Below, in pieces: positions 25,837-34,588 of a DNA stretch of 64,000 nucleotides. The number at the start of each line of letters is the position of its first letter. The stretch's first letter is position 1. The position numbers and the translations under genes are program-made. The stretch covers positions 96,428-160,427 of the forward strand of contig NZ_MCIA01000009.1 in assembly GCF_003609635.1 (NCBI RefSeq), read 5' to 3'. Below the pieces are notes generated by a model that was given only the letters and a program-made list of their open reading frames with translations, did not search any database and was not told the origin of the DNA. This DNA is from Lacrimispora algidixylanolytica. GTDB taxonomy: Bacteria; Bacillota; Clostridia; Lachnospirales; Lachnospiraceae.

Positions 25837-26001
25837 ATGTTCCTTTTGAAGGAAGAGCACGTTCCAGGTTTGGTAATCACAGACAGCCGTATGTCTCATC
25901 CTGACGGTCTGGAGCTTGCCCAGTATTTACAGAAAAATCACCCCGGTATTAAAACCAAGGTAATTCTCCTGCTGCCTAAGTATTTTTCTTTTCCTTATTA
26001 A
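25837..26001 (+). pseudogene. Remnant of a response-regulator receiver domain
   Basis: A 54-codon plus-strand frame encodes EEHVPGLVITDSRMSHPDG followed by LELAQYLQKNHPGIKTKVIL. This is the phosphoacceptor strand and following helix of a receiver domain, with Asp in ITD; the usual PxxDG appears as HPDG. The N-terminal DDE region and everything after the third beta strand are missing, and no RBS is seen. YesN-type regulators usually sit beside CUT1 transporter operons, so this is probably the last piece of a lost two-component regulator of the adjacent transporter. Confidence 0.75.
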
Positions 26002-26633
26002 CGGTCCAGAATCTTACATGCCGCAATTCCCACCAGTGTAGAGAAGAGAGTGGCAGCCAAAGCAGGACCTACGATTGCCGTGGGATTGGCACTTCCATAC
26101 TGACTGCGGTAGGCAATCATGGTAACGGGAATTAGTTGCAAAGAAGAGATATTAAGGATTAAAAAGTTGCACATCTCATTGCTTGCAGTTCCCTCAGGGA
26201 CAGGTTTTCTCTTTCCCGTCTTTTTTCCCAGACTTTCATCCCTTCTCCTGTCATCTTCAAGTTCCTTTAAGGATTCCATTGCCTTTAGTCCTGCAGGCGT
26301 CGCAGCCCAGCCAAGCCCCAATATGTTAGCTATGATATTGGTGGCGATATAGGTCAACGATTTATGGTTTTCTGGTATTCTTGGAAAAAGGAATCGCAAC
26401 ACCGGTCCCATTTTTTTTGACATTCGTTCGATTAAACCAGATTTTTGCCCAATCTCCATAATTCCAGTCCAAAAGGACATGATCCCAAGCATGGTAATGC
26501 TTAACATGACGGCTTCCTTTGCTGAGTTTAAGGCTCCGTCTGTCACTCCACTTAGATTTCCATTAAATGCCCCCCACAAGACCCCTACAAGGATCATAAA
26601 CGCCCAAAGATAATTTAACATCAGTTTTTCCAT
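25998..26633 (-). CDS. spmA: Spore maturation protein A
   Basis: 211 residues, membrane protein with the nucleoside-recognition (Gate) domain of the SpmA family, which acts with SpmB in spore core dehydration. Helices near residues 6-25 (LWAFMILVGVLWGAF) and 40-60 (SITMLGIMSFWTGIMEI) and the conserved NIIANILGLGWAATPAGLKAM (key part GLGWAATPAG) are clear, as is NFLILNISSLQLIPVTMIAYR. Normally spmB follows immediately; here the downstream 150 bases contain only the receiver-domain remnant on the other strand. The RBS is weak. Confidence 0.92.
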   Translation of the reverse strand: MEKLMLNYLWAFMILVGVLWGAFNGNLSGVTDGALNSAKEAVMLSITMLGIMSFWTGIMEIGQKSGLIERMSKKMGPVLRFLFPRIPENHKSLTYIATNIIANILGLGWAATPAGLKAMESLKELEDDRRRDESLGKKTGKRKPVPEGTASNEMCNFLILNISSLQLIPVTMIAYRSQYGSANPTAIVGPALAATLFSTLVGIAACKILDR

Positions 26634-26703
26634 CTACTTTTATTCCTTGATTTATCTTATTCCTTCCAGTTAATCCTTATGTATCTTAAAATAAATGAAA
26701 CAA

Positions 26704-26732
26704 GGGTCCAGCTCTTAATAAGAGCTGGACCC
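26704..26732 (-). terminator. Terminator after the P-type ATPase
   Basis: Perfect 13-bp stem (GGGTCCAGCTCTT, 26704-26716 with 26720-26732) and a three-base loop, followed on the minus strand by UUGUUUCAUUUAUUUU. Confidence 0.8.
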
Positions 26733-26763
26733 CAAATCACGGAATCTCTATTATATAATTAAA

Positions 26764-29463
26764 TTAGAAAGAATCATCACGTCTGATCTTATGACGGATC
26801 ACTCGATGTTTGTATTCACGGTATTCCCTGATGTTTGTCTGGTTATCAATCAATTTTCCAATCTCAGCTACTATGGTAGGGATAAGAGAAAGTCCAGCTG
26901 CGACCAGCCAATGATATCCACCAATTGCGGTCAGATTAAAGATCTTTCCAACAGAAGGAACAGCTACCAGGAAGCTGAATATAGCGATCATAGCAACGGT
27001 ACTATACACGACAGGAGGATTATCCCTAAGTGTTCTCTTAAAGATGGATTGTCTGCTTCGTACGGTATATAAGTGAAGGATTGAGGTCCAGCCTAAGATT
27101 AAGAAGGCTACGGACTGACCCACTGCCTGAGATGGTCCCATGTTACCCGGAAGCACCCAGAAGGTTGCAATATAATATCCCACTAAAACAACGGCTGAAC
27201 AGGCGATGGTCTGCTGAATAATAACAGACAGAAGTCCTCCGCTTAAAAAGCCTTCATTCCTACGAATCGGTTCCCGGTCCATAAGACGAGGATCAGAACG
27301 TTCTCTGGATAGGTAAAGTCCTGGAATACCGTCACCCAAAACGTTGACCAAAAGAAGCATGATCGGGGTAACTGGAATTCCCCAGCCCTTTAGCTGAGCA
27401 ACTAACATAATAACAATCTCAGAAATATTGCAGACTAACAAGAAGTAAATAGTCTTTCTAATATTGGAATAAACATTTCTTCCTTCGGATACTGCGTCAA
27501 TAATGGTTGCAAAGTTATCGTCTGTTAAGACCATATCAGAAGCACTCTTAGCCACCTCTGTTCCGGTGCGTCCCATGGAAATTCCTACATCGGCAGCCTT
27601 TAGTGCAGGAGTATCATTCACTCCGTCTCCAGTCATGGAAACGACTTCTCCGTTCTCCTGCCATGCCTCTACAATACGGATCTTATCTTCTGGAGAAACT
27701 CTGGCATAAACGGAATAATGATGAATATCCCTACAAAGCTCCTCATCGGAGATGTCCTTTAACTGCTGTCCGGTTAGAACCTTTTCATTCTCCCCAAGAA
27801 TTCCGATGTTCCTAGCGATCGCACTTGCTGTCACTGCGTGGTCTCCAGTGATCATAACGGTTCTGATTCCTGCCATCTTAGCTCGTTCTACCGCTACGGC
27901 TGCTTCCGGTCTGGCCGGATCAATAAGACCAATCAAACCGCATAAATGAAGATCCCGTTCGATTTCCTCCGGTTTATCCATGGAAGGAAGCTCATCCACA
28001 TGCCGAAAGCCCAAAGCAAGTACTCGTAAGGCTTCCCCAGCAAAAAGCTCATGCACATGGGAAACTGCCTTTTCCATCCCCTCATCAAATGCATTGAGAG
28101 GCAGGCGGTCTAGGGCACCTTTGGTTAAAATCAAATATCCGCCGGCTACATCTTCTAAGACAATGGTCATCATCTTACGTTCCGAAGAAAAAGGTATCTC
28201 ACCTACCAAACGGTATTGTTCTGTAATACTTTTCTTTGAGAGTCCCTTATCATGAAGCAGCCTCATAATGGCTTTTTCTGTTGGGTTTCCCATAATGGTC
28301 ATGGTTCCGTCTTCTTCCATCTGAACCGTAGCATTGCTTGCAAGGGCAAATCTGGTGATAAGTTCTTTTTCCCTTTCACCAAACTCCTCATTAACTCCAA
28401 AGGGATCTTCTCCTGGTATCCAGAGTTTTTCGATGGACATACGATTCTGGGTTAACGTTCCCGTCTTATCGGAACAGATTACAGAAGTGTTACCAAGGGT
28501 TTCCACCGCAGAAATCTTACGAATCAAGGCATTTTTATTTACCATGTTTTTAACGCCCTGAGAAAGAGATAATGTTACAATTAGATTTAGGGTCTCTGGT
28601 ACGGCTGCTACTGCTAGAGTTGCCGCAAGAGTGATCATAGTCCAGAAAGATTCTCCCTGTAACAGACCAATAAGAAGAAGAAAGAGTGCCGCTATAATGG
28701 CTATCATACTAATGGATTTAGCTACCTTTTCAAGACGTCTTTGAAGCGGTGTTTTAATCTTTTGTGAATTGTTAAGGTATCCTGCGATTTTCCCCATCTC
28801 ACTGTGCATTCCGGTCCCGGTGACTACGGCCACTCCATGACCGGACGTCACATGACATCCGGAAAATACCATGTTAAGCTGATCTCCCAGCGGCACACCG
28901 CCCTGAAGTAGAAGATCTGCATTTTTTTCAGAAGGTTCACTCTCACCGGTTAAGGCCGATTCATCCACCTGTAAATTGGTGCTGATAATGAGTCTGGCAT
29001 CGGCTGGAACAATGCTTCCAAGCTGAAGGAGAATCATATCCCCTGGTACCAGCTCTTCCGTGCTCATTTCCTTTTGTACTCCATCCCTTAATACCAAACA
29101 GTCTGGAGAGTTTAAACTAGTCAATGCTTCCAGTGCCTTTTCGGCGCTGCGTTCCTGCGTAATTGCAAGTACCAGGTTTAAAATTACAATTGATACAATT
29201 ACCACAGGCTCTATAAAGCCATGCCCATCCTTAATAGCCATGCATAAGGACAGCAATGCTGCGAGTAACAGGATAATCGTTGAGATATCCTTAAGATGAT
29301 GCAAAATGTCTTTGATCAAGCTTGTTTTTTCCTGCTTATCAAATTCATTCCTTCCATATTTCGTTTGGCGGTTTACTGCCTCTATTTCTGACAGACCTGT
29401 GTTTTCGTTTGCATTAAAATGTTCTAGTGTTTTGGACACACTGGCTTCATACCAATTTTCCAC
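26764..29463 (-). CDS. P2-type cation-transporting ATPase with variant ion-site motifs
   Basis: 899 residues, plasma-membrane P-type ATPase of the calcium-pump class. Actuator motif TGES, phosphorylation motif SDKTGTLT (D is the aspartyl phosphate site), nucleotide-binding KGA and MTGDHAVTA, and hinge TGDGVNDTPALK are all intact. In M4 the usual PEGLP is AVPETLN, and in M6 the usual N-x-x-TDG is NVLGDGIPG, so the ion-binding site differs from standard Ca2+ pumps and the transported ion is uncertain. It is co-transcribed with and 15 bases downstream of an XRE regulator. The ribosome site AAAAGGAGG is strong. Confidence 0.9.
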   Translation of the reverse strand: MENWYEASVSKTLEHFNANENTGLSEIEAVNRQTKYGRNEFDKQEKTSLIKDILHHLKDISTIILLLAALLSLCMAIKDGHGFIEPVVIVSIVILNLVLAITQERSAEKALEALTSLNSPDCLVLRDGVQKEMSTEELVPGDMILLQLGSIVPADARLIISTNLQVDESALTGESEPSEKNADLLLQGGVPLGDQLNMVFSGCHVTSGHGVAVVTGTGMHSEMGKIAGYLNNSQKIKTPLQRRLEKVAKSISMIAIIAALFLLLIGLLQGESFWTMITLAATLAVAAVPETLNLIVTLSLSQGVKNMVNKNALIRKISAVETLGNTSVICSDKTGTLTQNRMSIEKLWIPGEDPFGVNEEFGEREKELITRFALASNATVQMEEDGTMTIMGNPTEKAIMRLLHDKGLSKKSITEQYRLVGEIPFSSERKMMTIVLEDVAGGYLILTKGALDRLPLNAFDEGMEKAVSHVHELFAGEALRVLALGFRHVDELPSMDKPEEIERDLHLCGLIGLIDPARPEAAVAVERAKMAGIRTVMITGDHAVTASAIARNIGILGENEKVLTGQQLKDISDEELCRDIHHYSVYARVSPEDKIRIVEAWQENGEVVSMTGDGVNDTPALKAADVGISMGRTGTEVAKSASDMVLTDDNFATIIDAVSEGRNVYSNIRKTIYFLLVCNISEIVIMLVAQLKGWGIPVTPIMLLLVNVLGDGIPGLYLSRERSDPRLMDREPIRRNEGFLSGGLLSVIIQQTIACSAVVLVGYYIATFWVLPGNMGPSQAVGQSVAFLILGWTSILHLYTVRSRQSIFKRTLRDNPPVVYSTVAMIAIFSFLVAVPSVGKIFNLTAIGGYHWLVAAGLSLIPTIVAEIGKLIDNQTNIREYREYKHRVIRHKIRRDDSF

Positions 29464-29478
29464 ACCATCATCCTCCTT

Positions 29479-30120
29479 TTAATCAAGCGTTGCATTCACG
29501 GGTTTCTTAATCTCCTCCTCTAACACCTTTTCAAGTTTTCGCTCCATAACCTGTGCACATTGATTCAATTCTTCATCAATCCGCTTTGTTGCATGGAATG
29601 CGGCATCGTAAACCACTCTAGGCTTATAATGCACTGCCTTACGAATGACTTCTTCCGGCACAGAACTTTTTTTAAGCTCCTTTACTGGAACTGCGATATC
29701 TTCTTTCAGATTCTCATAACCGTATAAGATTCTTCTAACCTGTACACAACAATGATTCATCACGCGAACAATATCATCTGCCATTTCAAGCTCCACTGAC
29801 TTTTCCAGGGTCTCAATCAGAGAAGATACCATCTCCTGGACCTCTGGCTGAGGAAGCTTTTCCATGATACGAAACAAGGTCTCCGATCGTTTTAACGATA
29901 TGACCTCATCCCTTTTATAGCGATATTCGGTTCTCCCCATAAGAAATTCCACGGTCACACTGAAATAATCTGCCATTTGTCTGGCGAATTCAATATCAGG
30001 CGCTCGTTTCTCATTTTCATAATTATTAATCGTCATCCGGCTGACGCCAAGCTCTGTTGCCAGCTTTTCCTGACTAAAATGCCTCTCCTCTCGGAGGGTC
30101 TTTATGCGTTTACCTATCAC
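29479..30120 (-). CDS. XRE-family transcriptional regulator
   Basis: About 213 residues starting at a GTG (30120), which directly begins the helix-turn-helix domain (IGKRIKTLREERHFSQEKLA, recognition region VSRMTINNYENEKRAP; landmarks KTLREERHFSQ, SRMTINNYEN). AAAGGTG lies upstream. Residues 75-213 form a helical C-terminal domain with VMNHCC and no ligand domain I recognise. It lies immediately before the P-type ATPase in one operon and probably controls it. Promoter TTTACT-17-TATAAT lies just upstream. Confidence 0.85.
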   Translation of the reverse strand: MIGKRIKTLREERHFSQEKLATELGVSRMTINNYENEKRAPDIEFARQMADYFSVTVEFLMGRTEYRYKRDEVISLKRSETLFRIMEKLPQPEVQEMVSSLIETLEKSVELEMADDIVRVMNHCCVQVRRILYGYENLKEDIAVPVKELKKSSVPEEVIRKAVHYKPRVVYDAAFHATKRIDEELNQCAQVMERKLEKVLEEEIKKPVNATLD

Positions 30121-30145
30121 GAGTCTCACACCTTTCCCATCGTTA

Positions 30146-30174
30146 ATTATAAAGTAAAAAGATAACAAAGTAAA
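30146..30174 (-). promoter_or_regulatory. Promoter of the XRE/ATPase operon
   Basis: Minus strand TTTACT, 17-base spacer, TATAAT (30151-30146). An 18-bp imperfect palindrome, TGATAACGTTTGATATCA on the minus strand, lies upstream near 30185-30205 and could be an operator. Confidence 0.6.
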
Positions 30175-30233
30175 TCTATTTTTTTATATGATATCAAACG
30201 TTATCATTTTTTAATAATATTTATACTTATTTT

Positions 30234-30266
30234 ACAAAAAAAAACGCCGGATATCCATCCGGCGTT
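30234..30266 (-). terminator. Terminator after the BNR-repeat enzyme
   Basis: Perfect 10-bp stem AACGCCGGAT/ATCCGGCGTT (30243-30252 with 30257-30266), followed on the minus strand by at least nine U. Confidence 0.92.
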
Positions 30267-30271
30267 AAATT

Positions 30272-31393
30272 TTATTCTTTTTCTGCAAATCTCTTTTCAC
30301 CTATGATATCAGCTTCCGTAAAACGCATGTATTTGATACATGCCCTGCCTTTATAGGAAAATACCAGATGAAGGTCCTCGTTATGACCCTGCATCAGATA
30401 CGGGGTCTCGTACTGTCTGTTGTTGATCTGATTCTCTACTCCCACATAACCTTCTCCCAACTCCACATACCGGATTAACGGCCAGGTAATGCCGTTATCC
30501 TCTGACAGCGCCACCGCAATGGGGTAACCGCTTTCTTTTTTGTCAGCTTGGCTGTCCACGCCAATTTGGTTATAAGCAAGAGCAATTCGTCCGCTTTTTA
30601 ACCGCAGTGCGCTGATACCGGTATTGTTGTTTGGAAGTACCGTCTTAACAGGTGCTGACCAGGTGCTTCCCCAGTCAAAGGATTCGCTGCGATAGATCAC
30701 ATCTGCAAGACGACTTCTCATAAATGAGATAAGATGTCCGTCCTCCAGCTCCACTACATTTGCCTGAATCCTTCCCTGGCTCTCCGGCATAAAAACCGTC
30801 TTCCAGGTAATTCCTTCATCATCGGAAATCCGAAAGATGGAAGGATCACCAGATAACCCTGTATTTGAATCTCTTGAGATCCAGTTTGAGAAGATCAACC
30901 TTCTGTTCTTAAGCATGAGAATGGGCTGGCTGCATAAGCTTCCGGTATCCGGAATAAGACCTTTTGGCTCTTCCCAAGTTTTTCCCCCATCAAAGCTTTT
31001 CTGATAACGAATCATGGCGGTGTGGTGCATATCGCTTTTTCCAGACACCTCCACGGACTGAGCGGTATAGACAACCCATACTGCATTGTCTGGGCCCAGG
31101 AATAAAGATGGATTCTGTTCACAACGTTTTGAATCTCTGGACACTTTAACCGGCTTATGCCAGTGATCGTCTCCTTTTTTTAGCTTCGCGCAGACAATAC
31201 TCTCATCTGCACTGCCTTCTTTCGATCCGGCAGACCAAACACACAAAAGATCTCCTCCCGGAAGCTCCAAAATGGAAGGGGCTTTTACAAACTGATAAGA
31301 GCCTGAAGGGATCAGGGCTTCCAAGGTACCCATATTAACGTTATGATAGATGGTTCCATCCGGTGTAAGGCCCGGTAAATGTTTGAATTCCAT
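30272..31393 (-). CDS. Intracellular BNR/Asp-box enzyme, sialidase superfamily
   Basis: 373 residues without signal peptide, predicted six-bladed beta-propeller. Four Asp-box repeats are visible: SFDGGKTWEEP, SDDEGITWK, SFDWGSTWSAP and SEDNGITWP. True sialidases have an FRIP or YRIP motif before the first blade; here the equivalent reads QFVKAPS, so the first catalytic arginine is missing. It is therefore a glycoside hydrolase or lyase of the superfamily acting on an unknown sugar, and sialidase activity is unlikely. Monocistronic with its own promoter and terminator. RBS GGGAGG. Confidence 0.75.
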   Translation of the reverse strand: MEFKHLPGLTPDGTIYHNVNMGTLEALIPSGSYQFVKAPSILELPGGDLLCVWSAGSKEGSADESIVCAKLKKGDDHWHKPVKVSRDSKRCEQNPSLFLGPDNAVWVVYTAQSVEVSGKSDMHHTAMIRYQKSFDGGKTWEEPKGLIPDTGSLCSQPILMLKNRRLIFSNWISRDSNTGLSGDPSIFRISDDEGITWKTVFMPESQGRIQANVVELEDGHLISFMRSRLADVIYRSESFDWGSTWSAPVKTVLPNNNTGISALRLKSGRIALAYNQIGVDSQADKKESGYPIAVALSEDNGITWPLIRYVELGEGYVGVENQINNRQYETPYLMQGHNEDLHLVFSYKGRACIKYMRFTEADIIGEKRFAEKE

Positions 31394-31562
31394 TTGCTTA
31401 ATCCTCCCTGTACAATATAATCCTTACCGGATTCTTCCGGTCGACTGCCAAAGGCTTAATAATCAGCCTGAAAACGGACAATTTGTGAATTGTTTTGAAA
31501 CGAAGTAAACCTCCTCTATCTTTTATATGTAGATTTTGTAACCTTTTATTCTTAATGCTTCT

Positions 31563-31592
31563 ATTGTAACTTATTGTTTTGGTAAAATGCAA
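31563..31592 (-). promoter_or_regulatory. Promoter of the BNR-repeat gene
   Basis: Minus strand TTGCAT (31592-31587), 18-base spacer, TACAAT (31568-31563). It gives a leader of about 165 bases. A 68-codon frame within the leader has no RBS, and I do not consider it a gene. Confidence 0.55.
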
Positions 31593-31661
31593 TAAAAAAT
31601 ACATTAAAACTTTTTATATTTTCGACATTTTTCCACATTTTATGATAATATTTTCACATAC

Positions 31662-31694
31662 AAAAAAAAGAGAGGCTTATAATAACCTCTCTTT
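31662..31694 (-). terminator. Terminator of the fatty acid synthesis operon
   Basis: Perfect 9-bp stem AAAGAGAGG/CCTCTCTTT followed on the minus strand by UUUUU. It closes the fab-acc operon. Confidence 0.9.
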
Positions 31695-31721
31695 CCTTAA
31701 TATAAGCTTATGGTAAAAGCA

Positions 31722-32843
31722 TCAATTTTCGCCTACCAGTTCCTTCATAACCTCATCAACGGTCACAAGCTTTTCCGCCCGGTAGGCATTGCTTCCACAA
31801 AACAATAATCCCTCTTCGGTCCGACCTTCAGCGGAGTCCACCAAAGCCTTTGTAATACAGTAAGGAATGGTAGTTCTATCACACCTCTCCAGACACTGAT
31901 AGCAGTGTTCCAAACGGAAGGGAATCTTTCCTACGCCATCTAAAAACGGATTAACAATGGCCCTTCCAGGCATTCCCACAGGACTTTTGGTGATAACGAT
32001 ATCTTCTTTTTTCGCATTGATGTAAGCCTGCTTATATTCCATGGGTGCATCACATTCAAAGGTGGTAACAAATTTAGAAGCCACCTGAACACCGTCAGCT
32101 CCCAGATCAATCTGGTGCAACACGTCTTCATGAGTATAGATACCGCCTGCAGTGACCACTGGAATTACCTTGTTATATTTATCACCATACTCTTTAACCA
32201 GACGTATGATCCCTTTTATTTCTTCTTCATATTCTTCACGCTTATAGGTGTGTTCCACATCATTCGTATCAGCCCCAAGCCTAGTTAAATCATCTTTGGA
32301 AAATCCAAGATGACCTCCAGCCAAAGGTCCTTCTATAACCACTAGATCCGGTGCCTGATGATACTTTCGGTCCCACAGCTTACAGATAACCATCGCTGAT
32401 TTTACTGTGGAAACAATGGGTGCAATCTTCGTCTTAAGCTTGATCCCTGCCTCTTCCGCTGCTTCTGCCACATACTCAGGAAGGCCAACCGGAAGACCAG
32501 CTCCGGATATAATAAGATCCGCTCCAGCCAAAACGGCCTTTTTCACATAGCTGGCATAATTCATTGTCGCGACCATAATATTAAAACCAATAATTCCGTC
32601 TGGTGCGATTTCTCTTGCCTTTATCATTTCAGTTCCAATGGCCCGCAAATTCGCTTCCAGGGGATTCTTCTTAAAGTCTGGCTCCCGAAAACCGATCTGT
32701 GCCGTTGAAATAATTCCGATCCCTCCGGACTTTGCCACTGCTCCAGCTAAAGATGAAAGGCTGATTCCAACTCCCATCCCTCCCTGGATCACCGGATTCC
32801 TTGCCACTAGATCTCCTATTACCAAAGGTTTTAATGTTCCCAT
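31722..32843 (-). CDS. Nitronate monooxygenase-family flavoprotein with cysteine-rich tail
   Basis: 373 residues, FMN-binding TIM barrel related to FabK and 2-nitropropane dioxygenases. Landmarks are NPVIQGGMGVGIS near residue 17, FNIMVATMNY, DLVVIEGPLAGGHLG (catalytic-region GGH) and VVTAGGIYTHED. The C-terminal 60 residues are an extra cysteine-rich segment (HCYQCLERC and PYCITKAL) not found in ordinary FabK. It is the last gene of the fab operon and overlaps accDA by one base. Its role may be a second enoyl-ACP reductase or detoxification of nitronates; the sequence does not decide. Confidence 0.8.
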   Translation of the reverse strand: MGTLKPLVIGDLVARNPVIQGGMGVGISLSSLAGAVAKSGGIGIISTAQIGFREPDFKKNPLEANLRAIGTEMIKAREIAPDGIIGFNIMVATMNYASYVKKAVLAGADLIISGAGLPVGLPEYVAEAAEEAGIKLKTKIAPIVSTVKSAMVICKLWDRKYHQAPDLVVIEGPLAGGHLGFSKDDLTRLGADTNDVEHTYKREEYEEEIKGIIRLVKEYGDKYNKVIPVVTAGGIYTHEDVLHQIDLGADGVQVASKFVTTFECDAPMEYKQAYINAKKEDIVITKSPVGMPGRAIVNPFLDGVGKIPFRLEHCYQCLERCDRTTIPYCITKALVDSAEGRTEEGLLFCGSNAYRAEKLVTVDEVMKELVGEN

Positions 32844-34567
32844 TACATTCTCCTAAATCTTTCATATCTCTGATTTGCAAGCTCTTCTTTACTTTTTAAA
32901 AGGTACGTGAGGAAAAATTCCTCCATGGCCTTATCCATTTCCTTTGCTACTATGGAGATGTTTTCTCCACTTGCAGGCTCTTCCTCTGGAATGACCCGTT
33001 CAATTAAGCCTAATTCCAAAAGATCCTTTGCGGTTATCTTCATGACTCTTGCCGCATCGTTTGCTTTTTTGCTGTCCTTATAAAGAATGGAGGCAAAACC
33101 TTCTGGAGAAAGAATGGAGTAAATGGCATTTTCCATCATCCACACTTCATTTCCAACCGCCAGTGCAAGAGCACCGCCGCTGCCGCCTTCTCCGATTACA
33201 ATGGATAAGACAGGGACTTTTAAATCTGCCATCTCAAATAAATTCCTTGCAATGGCTTCTCCCTGACCTCTCTCCTCTGCTTCTAGTCCACAGAATGCAC
33301 CAGGCGTATCCACAAGGCAGATAATAGGCCGCCCAAAGGCTTCTGCCTGCTTCATGAGGCGAAGAGCCTTACGGTACCCTTCTGGTGAAGGCATTCCAAA
33401 GTTGCGCTTAATGTTATCTTTTGTATTCTTTCCCTTTTCCTGGCCAATGACCGTGACCGGCATTCCATGAAAAGAGGCGATTCCGCCTATAATGGCACCA
33501 TCATCCTTATAAAAACGGTCCCCTGCAAACTCCATAAAATCAGCAAACAGTGTTTTGATATAATCCGATGCTACTAGGCGGTCTGACCGCCTAGACAAAA
33601 GGACTGTGTCCCAGGCATTTCTTTTATTCTTTTTCAGACGAATGGTCTTCTTTTTTCCACCATCCTCTTCAGAAGAACTCTGTTTATCCACATAAAACTC
33701 TTTTACACTGTAAGGTTTGTGGAGCTTTAAGATCCGGGTTAAGGTTTCCTTCATCTCATTTCTAGGAACGATTTTATCAATAAATCCATGCTCAAGAAGA
33801 AATTCTGATCTTTGGAAGCCTTCCGGCAGCTTCTGGCCGATGGTCTGTTCTATGACCCTTGGGCCTGCAAATCCAATGAGTGCCCCTGGCTCCGCAAGGA
33901 TTACATCTCCAAGCATGGCAAAGCTGGCGGTTACCCCTCCAGTCGTTGGATCCGTTAGAACACTGATATAGAGCTGACCTGCTTCATGATGACGCTTTAA
34001 GGCTGCTGAGGTCTTTGCCATCTGCATTAAGGATACGATTCCCTCCTGCATTCTGGCACCTCCGGAACAGGCAAAAAGCACAACTGGAAGCTTTAAAAGA
34101 GTTGCCTGCTCCACTGCTCTTGCAATCTTTTCTCCAACCACATGGCCCATACTGCTCATGATAAAACGGGCATCCATAACACCTAAGACTGCCTTAATTC
34201 CACCAATTTCACAGATTCCTGTGACAATGGCTTCCGAGAGACCAGTCTTATCCTTTGCTGCTGCCACCTTCTTCTCATAGCCAGGGAAATCTAGTGGATT
34301 GGTGAATTCGATTTCCTTATCCCATTCCGTAAAGGTTCCTAAATCTGCTGTCATATCAATTCTCTGATACGCATGGAGACGGAAATAACCGCTGCATTTG
34401 GAACAGATATAATAATTATTTTTCACATCCTCAGAATAGATCGGCTGATTACACTTATTACACTTCTTCCAAAGCCCTTCTGGGATGTTAGGTTCCTCTG
34501 TTTTATCCGGAGATTTGTATTTACTGTCAATCAGTGTATAGGTCTTCTTAAACATGTTTCTTAACAT
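32843..34567 (-). CDS. accDA: Fused acetyl-CoA carboxylase carboxyltransferase, beta plus alpha
   Basis: 574 residues joining the two carboxyltransferase subunits that are separate proteins in most bacteria. Residues 1-280 are AccD: the zinc ribbon (CNKCNQP and CSKCSGY) followed by the crotonase-type core with GGARMQEG. After a lysine-rich linker (about 285-305) comes AccA ([27 protein letters not shown]). It transfers carboxyl from biotin to acetyl-CoA, giving malonyl-CoA. Start 34567 has AAAGGAG eight bases upstream. Twelve bases after accC. Confidence 0.93.
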   Translation of the reverse strand: MLRNMFKKTYTLIDSKYKSPDKTEEPNIPEGLWKKCNKCNQPIYSEDVKNNYYICSKCSGYFRLHAYQRIDMTADLGTFTEWDKEIEFTNPLDFPGYEKKVAAAKDKTGLSEAIVTGICEIGGIKAVLGVMDARFIMSSMGHVVGEKIARAVEQATLLKLPVVLFACSGGARMQEGIVSLMQMAKTSAALKRHHEAGQLYISVLTDPTTGGVTASFAMLGDVILAEPGALIGFAGPRVIEQTIGQKLPEGFQRSEFLLEHGFIDKIVPRNEMKETLTRILKLHKPYSVKEFYVDKQSSSEEDGGKKKTIRLKKNKRNAWDTVLLSRRSDRLVASDYIKTLFADFMEFAGDRFYKDDGAIIGGIASFHGMPVTVIGQEKGKNTKDNIKRNFGMPSPEGYRKALRLMKQAEAFGRPIICLVDTPGAFCGLEAEERGQGEAIARNLFEMADLKVPVLSIVIGEGGSGGALALAVGNEVWMMENAIYSILSPEGFASILYKDSKKANDAARVMKITAKDLLELGLIERVIPEEEPASGENISIVAKEMDKAMEEFFLTYLLKSKEELANQRYERFRRM

Positions 34568-34588
34568 AAGATACACTCCTTTTTTTCT

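Noticed and set aside
30185..30205. Catabolite-responsive element near the XRE promoter
   Set aside because: TGATAACGTTTGAT resembles a cre site but lacks the closing CA; a generic palindrome is as likely.
31398..31604. 68-codon minus-strand frame upstream of the BNR enzyme
   Set aside because: It has no RBS, is unlike coding sequence and lies across the promoter and leader of the BNR gene.
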